Origin: Kalaharituber pfeilii
Taxonomy: Eukaryota; Ascomycota; Pezizomycetes; Pezizales; Pezizaceae
Direction: 5' to 3'
Length of the DNA: 64,000 nucleotides
NCBI GenBank assembly: GCA_015179045.1
Contig: WHUZ01000006.1
Location: 248,001 to 312,000 of the forward strand
Under the pieces are notes generated by a model. It worked only from the letters and a program-made list of their open reading frames with translations. It searched no databases and was not told where the DNA came from. Both the position numbers and the translations under genes were made by a program. Of the stretch, positions 1 to 10,026 are shown in pieces; the first letter of the stretch is position 1, and each line of letters opens with the position of its first letter.

Positions 1-80
1 TTCCCATGAGTTAAGAATTGTTCTGCCTCGAAACTTCTGAGGACGTTGTTTGGTACTGACAAGAAGATTACTTTTGAGAG

Positions 81-1221
81 AGGTATGGCGAGCTCAAAGC
101 CCTAATCGCTACGTATCGTGGTAGTTCGATGACAGAGCTTAGCTCTGCAGATTATCTTCTTGCTTCTGGAACTGCTGGTATGTACGTTTTTGCACCTTAC
201 AGTGTTGCGCGCAATGCGACGTTAAATCCCCTTCATAGTTCACCTTTCAACACCCTCTCTTTCTACGGAGACCCCCCTTCCTCTCTTGACCGACCTACTT
301 CTGAATTATTTCAGGTCAGGAACGTGCTAACAGTCAACCAAATCACTTTCGTTTACAATTAGGCACTTTGTCTTCCCTTTTAACCAACCCAATATGGGTA
401 GTCAAGACCCGCATGCTCTCAACTGGCCGGGGGCATCCGAACGCATACACCTCGCTCAGTCATGGACTAGCCTCACTTTTACAAACAGAGGGTCCAAAAG
501 GATTCTTCCGCGGACTGGTACCAGCCCTGTTTGGTGTGACGCATGGCGCAATCCACTTCATGTTCTATGAGAAGTTAAAGATGTGGCGATTACAACAGCT
601 TCAGCGGCAGAAAATTGACCCTCGGCAATCTCAAGATAGCGAAGAGATTGATGAAGTTCTTTTAGAAGGGATAGATCAACAGCAGACATATTTATCAAAT
701 TGGGATTACATTACCCTTAGCATCTTATCCAAGGTCCTCGCAGGGGCATCAACATACCCATACCAGGTTATCCGAGCCCGTCTACAAACATACGATGCCG
801 GAAAGGAGTATACAAGTGCACGGGACGTTGTAGCTAAGGTATGGAGGCTTGAAGGCTGGTGGGGATTTTATAAAGGGTTAGTACTTTCGTTTTTTTAGAA
901 ACTTTATAAAACAAAGTCCGCGTTCTTCCCACCAGGAGCTCCAATCTAGTGCACCTAATACTTACCTTAGATTCCCTTCCAGCGCCGAGAATCTTCACAG
1001 AGTGTGAGGTTCCTGACATTTTTTATTTACTTTATTTCCATGCTCTGTTCCTTGTTACTATTTGGGAGTTGCAGTTCTTTTTCCCTCTTGATGGTGCTAA
1101 AGATTCACATCCGCCCTGGCTTGATTTCACATCTTACTTATGCTTATCAGTTGTCGCTTATGTCTTTTCGTGGGGGCATTCGTTTTTTCTTGTTTTTTTT
1201 ATCTATCTCTACGTGGGGTGA
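81..1221 (+). CDS. Mitochondrial FAD/folate-type carrier (SLC25, Flx1-like), 5' truncated, divergent C-terminus
   Basis: A member of the mitochondrial carrier family, which moves metabolites across the inner membrane; the best resemblance is to the FAD/folate subgroup (yeast Flx1). Exon 81-177 encodes YGELKALIATYRG...LSSADYLLASGTAG. A GT-AG intron (178-362) leads into exon 363-876 with the family signature NPIWVVKTRM, then the region ending GFFRGLVPALFGVTHGAIHFMFYEKLK, and a third-repeat signature ASTYPYQVIRARLQ. Intron 877-935 follows GWWGFYKG. The family should end soon after with a PNLxRVxP...YEN block. Here the frame reads GSSNLVHL, then five extra residues, then LPAPRIFTECEV, and stays open to 1221, so the true 3' end is uncertain. 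In the same frame a TGA lies just upstream of the first visible exon (about 75-77). An unseen acceptor or a broken gene would both explain this. The 5' part lies outside the window. Family is secure; intactness is not. Confidence 0.8.
178..362 (+). other. Intron in the carrier gene
   Basis: The donor GTATGT follows ...GTAG and the acceptor is CAATTAG. Splicing restores the frame ASGTAG-TLSSLLTNP, which matches the carrier family across the junction. Confidence 0.85.
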
Positions 1222-1545
1222 TTGGGGGTCATCTTATCTAGCAGTAGTGTGGGTGAGATCATCCCGCTCGACTGGGATACGCGACATCCCGGCGACCAAG
1301 AAACTGGTCAGCAAGCGCAAAGGAACGATTTCAATGCCCTCTAGCAAAGTGCCTGCGGAAAAAGAAATAACAGGTGAAAAAGCAAAAAGCTACTCGAGGC
1401 AACGTTAATGGATGGGGGTAGATAGCTCGGAAGAAGCAAGTATTCCTTGGATGACGTCCAGAAAAAGGAAATTGGTACAAGCAATGCGTACCACCATAGC
1501 AAAGGATCTGCGAGGTGGCAAAAGAAAATAATGCCATAGGTCAAC

Positions 1546-1576
<31 letters not shown>

Positions 1577-3057
1577 TGGACAAGGCTGTGAACGTACGGC
1601 TCGAATGTGAGGATGATTACCCCACACTCTTTCGCCGAAAAAAGAAAATGGGATATCGGGATATCGGGATAACGGGATACCCAATTTCACGTTTCATCAG
1701 CATGGCATTTCACTCTTTTCTTTTTACTACCGCGCTTTCATTCTTCGATTGCCCCCTTTTTAATCATGCCTTGTACCCCTGCGTGAAACCCGCTCTCGGC
1801 GAATCAAAGACTATGCTAACAACGGCTTTCTTTACTTCTTTGCGTTCCACTCAGGCTGGGACCGAATCTCGCACGAGTTCTGCCTTCAACGTGCATTACC
1901 TTCCTCGTCTACGAGAACACTCGATTCTACTTGCAATAGACGCTAAAAAACAGCACTGCCCACTTGAGCGTCCCATCTAATTCGACTGATTTGCCTGACA
2001 TCCTTCACAATACGAAACTTTTGAAATGGCAACCAGCATACGCAAGACACGCGCATAAGTGCATAGCACTGAGCACATACCTGACTGCGTGCCAGGCTCC
2101 AACGACCAGAAAGGTACCTCCCTGCTTAGTTCACTTTAGGACTAGGGACTTTGGTTTGAGGATCTGACAATTTCACGTGGATACAAGGGGTAAATGATAG
2201 AAATGACAATTTGTGAGCTAACAGGCAATCTCAATTCATGAATGCTGTGGAATCCACTCTTTTTGCTGATTGATGCTTGGCATATTGTTGGGTATTTGTT
2301 CAAAAAATAATAAAAACAAATAAAAAACAAATTCGTCAGTCTCGAAACTTAGAATTGTGGTATATAAAATGTTTTTCCAGGGCAATGCGTGAAAATGCGA
2401 ATTGCGGAATGCAGCCCTGTATGATCCAGTTGAGTAACGTGGCAACCAAACATCTGAAAGCCTAAATAGCCAAAGACTAGAGCAAGAAAATGTGTCCAAC
2501 ATTTTTCAAATATCCCCTGAAACCTTCGCAAAGTACCTATTAATGCCAACAAACAAGAGAAAAAAAAAAAGTAATAAAAATAAAAATAAAAATTTACTGT
2601 AGAAAACAAAGTAGCTACATATGTGGTATAGAGAAGGATTTTTTTTTTACGATTGACGCCATCAAGATGGAAATGAACACGAGAGAGAAGAAGAAACCAA
2701 TACAAGTAATCTCGTAACCAGCAGTATAAGGAGAAAACCCCACGCTCCAAAACAGTAGAATAAATGACAAACAAAGCACCATACCCGCACTAGCACCGCG
2801 AACCCCTTTCCCAAAACCAACCAATGTAAATGACAAAAACGTGGAAATAATAATACTAATGTAAAAAAAAAAAAAAAATAAAAATAAAAATAAAAAGATA
2901 TTCGCGATGCACCCAACCGATATTGACGGGGAAAAAACAAGAAACAAAATCAACATAAGCAAAGGTTTCACCCTGCATTGCAATTCCCAACCCTAGTGTA
3001 TCCACGACACCTTATTTTTAGCAGAATATTTTCCATAGTGTAATATATATCGCGAAT
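1222..3057. other. Intergenic region between convergent genes
   Basis: No convincing gene. It holds an A30 run at 1545-1574, a repeated GGATATCGGGATA word near 1650-1675, and A-rich or T-rich simple sequence at 2550-2660 and 2865-2900. The carrier gene ends on the left and the zinc-finger gene ends on the right, so both 3' UTRs and terminators should lie here. Open frames in this stretch are short and show no recognisable motif. Confidence 0.6.
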
Positions 3058-4814
3058 TCAAACCTGGAATTTCCCATCCAGTCTGAATTTTGCCATATCC
3101 GTAATGGTCATTGTGTCTTCGCCGAATCCCCCGAGAACTAGACCATTGGGGCCAGGGCCTCTGAGGGGAGGTAGGTGCTGTTGCGAAGTGTCATGATACG
3201 GTGAATCGACGCTACTCTCATCATCCATATCGTGTTGAAAATCATAGGATTCTCCTTGGCTCCCACTTCCGCAGCTCGTTGGGCTGGTCATCATATCATC
3301 CCTTGCACCATGCTCACCGTCATCCGTGTAAGACTTCTTCGTAGTTGCAATTTTCCTATCCTTCCCACGTCCTTTGATACCCTTATTGGAATTCTTGTAC
3401 AGGTCGGCAAAGTAGTCGAAAAGCTCTCTATCATGCACCGATATGCTGTCTACATCGCGTGTTGCGAACTTCTCCGTCAATGCCCTAAGGGAGGCAGAAT
3501 GAAATTTATTTTGATGTGACTGATTGTGGGATCAGCAAATTCGTCAATCACAAGGGATTAATAAAACAGTCATACCTTCAAATTTCCAAGCTGTGTAAAT
3601 TTCTTTCCGCAGCTATCCAGTTTGCAGGTAAACGGTTTGGCTCCTTGGTGTACAATTTTGTGGGCTCGTACATTACCCCTTTGAGCAAACTTCTTGCCAC
3701 AGAGTTCGCAAGCAAAGGGCCTTTCACCAGTATGTCTGCGCTGATGTGTCTGTATTGCAATAGGTTTTATTAACTATTGCATCCCAATTCACTCAAACAA
3801 GAAAAAAAAAAAAATGCTTCGTAAAAAAAATAACTTACCTTCAAATTACCCATTTGTGAGAATCTCTGACCGCATCCTGGTTCAGTACAGAGCTGTAGAA
3901 GACTTGGTCAATAATAGATCGCGAGAAACTTCGTAGAAAACAAAACTATAGCAGAAGAGAGGAATAACTTGAAAATACGGGAGTAACGAACATAAGGTTT
4001 ATCTCCACTGTGTGCCCGTGTGTGTATTTCAAGGTGCGTTTTTTGAAAGAAGCTCTTGTGACATCCCTCAAATTCACATTCATATCTCTTTTTTGCCTTC
4101 TGCCCTTTCTTTTCCTCTTTAATAAAACCGTCATCATTTACAAGCAGCTTGTCAACACCCATATTTGTTGTTGGAGGTGCTCCACTAAATGGCACGGGCT
4201 GTCCGCCAGGGGGATAACTGCTTCCGTACGACTGAAAGGCTCCCCGATATGGTAGTGGTGATATCTGTGGTGACATCTGCTGACTCTTTGACCTCTGTTT
4301 GGACGTGTCTTGAACTGTCTTCTTAGCTTGGATTGCCTTCATTAATGTGTCCACATCCGTTTTGAACTCGACCTCCACAGCACTTTTGGGTGACTGTTGT
4401 GAATCTGCGTGAGGATGAGTCTGTGGTGGTGGAGGCGGTGGTGGCGGTGGTGGTGGTGGAGGCGGTGGTGGTGTAGGTGTTTGTGGTGGCTCTTGAGTTT
4501 GTGAAAACGAATATGATACCATCCTAGATTGAGCGGGAGAATGATGCGCTTCACGTGAGGGTAATGCCATGGGAGCCGGACGTGTCCTAGGTGTACTATT
4601 CCTTACATCTCTACTAGATATTGTCGGGACCACTGGGATTGACCTTCTGAGAGGAAGAGCAGATGCTGGTAATGCCTGCGGTGGCTGTTGTTGTTGTTGC
4701 TGCTGTTGCTGTGCATGGCTATGGGACTGTTGGTGAGCATGGTGGGACTGCGGATGAGTTTGGCGATGAGGATGTTGCTGAGACTGTTGGTGGGCTTGTT
4801 GATGATGGGCTTGT

Positions 4815-4905
<91 letters not shown>

Positions 4906-4915
4906 GTTGCTGTTT

Positions 4916-4963
<48 letters not shown>

Positions 4964-4970
4964 CTGCTGC

Positions 4971-5043
<73 letters not shown>

Positions 5044-5416
5044 GCTGTTGCTGGTGTTGCTGTTGCTGCTGATGCTGATGCTGATGCTGATGCTGATGTT
5101 GATGCTGATGCTGATGCTGCTGATGGCTTGAATGATGGGGCTGATGCTGATGCGGGTGGTGAGGGTGGGAAGGCGGTTGATAATGACTGTGAAAACCTGG
5201 TTGAGAGATTCCAAGACCACTCACACTATGATACTGGACCTGTGATGCGTCGAAGGCATAAGATGTTGGGAATGAATCGAATTCAGAGATTTGATGGGCT
5301 TGCACATAGGGCTGCCCATTGACGTCTGGATGAGGAGCCATGATGCCACGTGAGGATGCTCCTGAAGAATTTCCAGAAGAGAGGTCGTTATTGTATAGCA
5401 GTCCTTGAACGTCCAT
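3058..5416 (-). CDS. C2H2 zinc-finger transcription factor (Azf1-like) with giant polyQ tract
   Basis: A nuclear DNA-binding regulator. Four exons: 5416-3992, 3892-3839, 3749-3576 and 3519-3058, joining to 704 residues with all junctions in phase 0. The N-terminal 440 residues are low complexity: a His/Gln stretch, a Q tract at roughly residues 110-205 with two isolated Lys, further H/Q repeats, then a run of about 17 prolines near residue 325. Four C2H2 fingers follow: CEFEGC...H...H (about 446-468), [37 protein letters not shown] and [20 protein letters not shown]. The [20 protein letters not shown] and [15 protein letters not shown] sequence is the Azf1-type finger array known across ascomycetes. 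After the fingers, [28 protein letters not shown] is a conserved-looking helix, then an acidic/Ser-rich tail. In yeast Azf1 controls carbon-dependent and cell-wall genes; the role here is inferred. The start at 5416 opens [11 protein letters not shown] and is preceded by a long gene-free flank. Confidence 0.93.
4814..5120 (-). repeat. Polyglutamine-coding trinucleotide tract
   Basis: On the coding strand this is CAG/CAA repeat, mostly alternating CAGCAA units. It contains a pure CAA run of about 24 units (4972-5043) and a short pure CAG block beside it, flanked by CATCAG (His-Gln) units. Only two Lys codons interrupt the Gln tract. The pure run is the segment most likely to vary in length between strains. 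Confidence 0.95.
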
Positions 5417-5990
5417 TATCGAAGAGACAGCCGTGTCAGGATGATATGACAGAGAGCCCAGTGTTGTGATTTAGCTTGAACAGCTGCCAGAATTGAGAGG
5501 GCCGCTGAATATAATTGATTGCAACCTCTTGGTTGATAATATCAGTGACGCTATCAGACAAGCTCCTAAGAGTGAGGTAGGGGGGCTGCGGATCTTTTGC
5601 ACCCAGGTTGTCGGCACACTTTCGGACTCGTCAAGCTTTTTGACCCACGGTTCGGATTACGTCCCCGTGCTCGAGAGCCGGTGCCAGGCTTATAACCCCT
5701 CCCCACACTTTGATTGAAATAAAAATGTTCTTTGGGGGTGGACGTTCCTACAGCTCTGCCACCCGCACCCCCTTCGGAGACGGTCTTCCCATATGCAAGG
5801 CAATAATGGCGGCACTTAGGAGGACCTGGAAGTAATAGAAGAGACCAGGTGACAACTTCACCACGGCATGGGGGAGATCCCTGACGCACAAACAGGAAAG
5901 GCCAGAAAAGGCCAGAAATGTAAAGCAAAATAGGAACAAGGGGGAAAAAAAAAAAGAAAAAAAAGAAAAGAAAAAAAAATTAGAGTCTTG
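5417..5990. promoter_or_regulatory. 5' flank of the zinc-finger gene
   Basis: No gene recognised. An A-rich tract (AAAAGAAAA-type) at 5945-5980 lies between the start codon and the GC-rich island further upstream. The stretch should contain the promoter and 5' leader of the C2H2 gene, but I see no individual site I could name. Confidence 0.4.
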
Positions 5991-6043
5991 CATGCATTTC
6001 TCGGTCAAGTCGGCGAATCTGGGGTCGAGAAAGGCGGAATGAT

Positions 6044-6088
6044 GTATTCTGGGATAGGGTATTCTGGGATAGGATATTCTGGGATAGG
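6044..6088. repeat. Three tandem 15-bp units
   Basis: The unit GTATTCTGGGATAGG is repeated three times head to tail; the third copy has one change (ATATT). Confidence 0.95.
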
Positions 6089-6509
6089 GGGGGCAGACGC
6101 AGCTAAGGGAGGAAAGGGCCCAAGTGGTGGTGGTGGTGGTGGTGGGTTGGGGGGGGGGGGGTTACTTTGGGATATGTATGCCCAGTGAGAAATTATCAAC
6201 TGGGTGTGCCTGTGGGTACATTGAGGGGGGAGGTTGAGGGAGTGCATTCCTCTCTGACGAGCGCCCATCTTACATTTGGTACCGTCTAACTAGAGTTGTG
6301 CTCGGCAGAGGAAGCGTGGGCGGGGGGGGGGTGCGATTGGTGAGTGTGAGTGTGAGTGTGTGATATGTGCAGGCGTATTGTGCGTTCGTATGGGCTTGAC
6401 GAGGAGCATGGGGTGGGGGTGGGGGGGTGGGGGCAGCCAGCAATGGGCAGACTGGTACATGCAACTGTCTCAAGCACCTAGACGGCGCCCTGGAGATGAG
6501 AGCACGCCC

Positions 6510-6523
6510 TGGCTGGCTGGCTG

Positions 6524-6560
<37 letters not shown>
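6510..6560. repeat. GGCT tetranucleotide array
   Basis: About twelve GGCT units with a single one-base slip, giving alternating purine/pyrimidine-poor GC-rich sequence. Confidence 0.95.
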
Positions 6561-6597
6561 CTCGCAAGGCGAGGGCAGGCTTGGGCGGAATGGAGAG

Positions 6598-6639
6598 TGT
6601 CTGACTGTCTGACTGTCTGACTGTCTGACTGCCTGACTG
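6598..6639. repeat. GACTGTCT octamer array
   Basis: Five near-perfect units of GACTGTCT; the last carries GCCT in place of GTCT. Confidence 0.93.
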
Positions 6640-6793
6640 GCGAGGACAGCGATGTGCAGGCGTGCTGCCAAACAGGCCAGGCGTCGGCGAAACACACCAA
6701 TGCGCTGGCTGCGTTCCCGCCTGGCCCCCGCTTTTCCCAGCGGTTTGGAGAGCGCAACTCTGCCATCCTGGAAGGTGCGTGAGCCTCAAGAGC

Positions 6794-6874
6794 GCAGGCA
6801 GGCAGGCAGGCAGGCAGGCAGTCGGGAAGACTCGACCTGGCCTGGCCTGACCAGACCAGACCAGACCAGACCAG
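6794..6874. repeat. GGCA tetramer and GACCA pentamer arrays
   Basis: Seven GGCA units (6794-6821) are followed, after a short gap, by about five GACCA units (6848-6874). They belong to the same GC-rich island as the arrays before them. Confidence 0.92.
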
Positions 6875-8329
6875 CCTGGATCCCCTGCGCTGACCGCCCT
6901 GCCAGCTGCATCCGCATCCCACGGGCAGCTCGATTTATGCGCTGGAGGCCGGAGGATAGTCGGGAGGGCGCGTCCAAGTGCTCGAGCGCGAGCCAGGCGG
7001 GGCAGGCAGCATGTCTGCGGGGGCGCCGATGGGGCGTGCCCACCCGCCGCCGCCGCCGGCAGCAGCAGCAGCAGGAGTAGGAGCAGCAGCAGCAGCAGCA
7101 CTCGACGGTCGCGCGCTGTGCTGGGGCTGCATCGCCCGCCCCGGAAGGCCCTGGCCGACACCCTCCAGCGCCCATTCGCCCGCCGCTGGCCGCCGCTCTA
7201 ATCGGCCAGGACAGTGAACAATGGCAGCAGGCCGTCCAGCACCCGGCTCGCCCTTGCAGCGCGCCCCGCGATTGGGCCCGCTGGGCAGAGGAACAGCACA
7301 GCTTACATGTCCGAAGGTGGCACCCGCGCTGCCTTTAATTTGTGCAGGCTGGCTGCCGCATTGCTGGGCCTGGCTGGTGAAGCAGTGCTGAGGGAGGCAT
7401 GCGGGCTCAGCGCTGCTGGAGGGGGTGAGGGCCCGTTGCGTCGTGAGATCCATGCGCAAGTCCACAGCATATTAGGCATAGGGCGTTTGGGGGCGCTCGT
7501 TTACGTCGAGCGATGCGGAGAGAGCTGAGCCCCCCTCCCACAGACAAGCACCCCCCCCCCCCCCACCACCCCCCCCACCACCCCAGCTTCAGTTTGGCCC
7601 ACCGGGGCAGGTTGACGAGAGGGACCCCCTCGATACGCCCCGGGCGGCATGGTTGGCTGCCAGCGTGAGCGCAGTGAGCAGCTGGTCCTAAGAGCCTCGC
7701 GCCCGGGTTGAGCCCGTTCGCTGTTAGTCTGAAATCTTTATCTCTTTTCGCCCATTGCGAGGGCGCGGTTTCTTCCTTAGCACGTCGGAATTCGAATCTC
7801 GCGTGTGAGTGGGGATCAATATGGCAAGTTGGTCGCGCTTTGCTTGGGCTAGCTCCGCGCTGCCACTCAGAACGTCCGTGGCCGAGTCGGGGGGTTGGGT
7901 GTTGGGTTCGCCCGCGAGGCCACCCCATCAGAGGGCAGGATAGCGGCTATCACTCAGAATGATCATCACCAAAAGCCAGGCAGGTAATGCTATGCGAGTG
8001 CGAGCGTCTCACTCTAGTTTCTCAGGGTCTCCACAGGCAAGCTCGTCGAGTGGCATCAGCACCCCTCCCCCCCCAAGACCCTCCGCCAGCGCTGCATTGT
8101 CCCCGCTGCTGTGCCGCCATACCCTGTAGATGTAGAGCACAAAAGCGAGATTACAATGCAGTGCCGTGCAGTACCGCGACGACTTCCCATCACACAACGA
8201 TGGGCTGCAACTGAGTGGACTCTGGGGAGCGTTAGGCAGGCACCTGGCCTGGCGCGACCGCACGGCTGCAACTGTTACACCAGGAGGGCGGCGTGCATTA
8301 TCATCGCGGCGTAAATCGCCAAAAAGAAA

Positions 8330-9426
8330 AAAACACAGATAGATCTCGGGCTCGCCCACAAAAGTAAAATATCCATAGAACAATCAAGAACAATCAACAT
8401 GCCGAAAAAAGGAAACAGGAAAAAGAAAAGGGTGAATAAACGTTCGGATGCCCTGGCAAGGAAAACGCGGAGACTAGCAGTTCTCGGGCGGAAGCCATGG
8501 CAGCGTGGAGCGCACAGGAGCTTACTTAGCTCCGGCCTTTGGGTCGTGATCCAACAAGATTAATCGAGCGAGCGAGCGACAAACTTGTGCGATCTGCAAC
8601 ACGGGCCCCCCCTCTGCTTGCACCTTTGGGTCTCATCTCCCACCATCCAGCAACCCCCCCTCTGTTGCCAAATCAATGTGCTGCCCAGCCCGCGCACTTC
8701 CTCTGCTTTTACAATACCTTCGAGGTCCCGCATTAATTGTGACTCTCGCCTCTTTCGCCACCTTGAGGTGCACCCTTGTCAACAACGGGGTATTTGGACG
8801 AGGTTTTTGTTGGTTGCTGGGAACCCTGCAAGTCTCGCTGCCCATGGTGACGGATGTTGCAAGCACACAGTGATTGATCCTCTAATCCTTTTCTGACCGG
8901 TTGTCGGTTTCTTGTCCACTGATGTTGGTGGAAACTTGAACTGCTGTCTTTCTCACCTGCTACAGGCACGAGCAGTTGCAATCGGTCCGGAGTTCCCTGC
9001 TCACATTTCCTCGACAAACACCGACCCATCATCAGCTTCATACGTAACTACACGGGAGTAGAACTGGCATTCTGTGTGCTGTTTGCATACCCAAAGAATT
9101 TCATATCACAACTTTGGCAGCTCCAACAGGGTTCTCATAATGGTAATGTAGAATATCCTTGAGGAAGGTAAATCTGTGATGCTACAACAGCATGCATAAT
9201 GCTTGGCTTTTGATTCACCTAAGTAATGAAGTATATATACATCTTCAATGCTACCATCTATGCTATGATATGCTAATACTAACTCTATTTACGTGACATC
9301 CTATAGGTAATATGATGAAATAGTGTGTGCTAATCTAATATACCACGATGTATAATAGTTTCTATTAGATCTGTGCGGTAGTTGGGGGCACAAAATGACA
9401 GGGTGCACTTGTATGATGCACGAAAG

Positions 9427-9477
<51 letters not shown>

Positions 9478-9970
9478 GAAAAAGGGAAAAAGAAATGAGG
9501 AGAAAAGCACAAAGAAGTTAATTCCTATTGAGAACATTCCCACCAGGCACCTCAGCCCCCACAAGGTCCGACAACTTCATCTTTTCAATTGATGCAACAC
9601 TAAATCAATTGTGTTCTGCAATTCCAACCTAACCCTGGCCTAGACAGTCGCGGCTACCTCCGGACAGAGGTCTCAGTTCAGACAGCACCGATGACATATG
9701 TGCAAGGGCAGAGAGGAGGCATTCCCACCTAGATTCCTGTACCATTCTCAAATGGAGCTATTGTAATCCAGCTTGAGGATACTTACATCGTACTCTTCTC
9801 TAGTGATATCGCTTGATACTTTATAGGTTGAAAAATATAGGCTACGCGCAGTAATGACCCAATTCCTCACTACTTCGCCTCTCCTCACCCCTCCCCCACC
9901 GTATTGGCCTTAGGCGATCCACAGATGGTTTTTCTTTTTAAAAAAATAAAAAAAAAAAAAAAGAAAAAAG

Positions 9971-10026
<56 letters not shown>

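Larger units (their letters stand above)
5990..8330. other. GC-rich island built of short tandem repeats, upstream of the zinc-finger gene
   Basis: About 2.3 kb of markedly GC-rich, low-complexity DNA inside otherwise AT-leaning flanks. It carries G-runs (6120-6165), many tetramer and pentamer arrays, CAG/CGG-type repeats (7050-7100), and C-runs (7552-7585). Long open frames exist in several overlapping frames on both strands, as expected when GC-rich DNA has few stop codons. None has a recognisable domain, an intron pattern or normal amino-acid composition, so I do not call a gene. Confidence 0.75.

Noticed and set aside
4663..5322. Plus-strand open frames of poly-Val/Ala and poly-Leu
   Set aside because: They are the complement of the CAG/CAA repeat inside the zinc-finger gene; composition is wholly explained by the repeat.
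6270..7930. Many long overlapping open frames on both strands
   Set aside because: GC-rich repeats lack stop codons. The frames overlap each other, are made of Pro/Ala/Ser/Gln-type repeats and have no domain or splice pattern.
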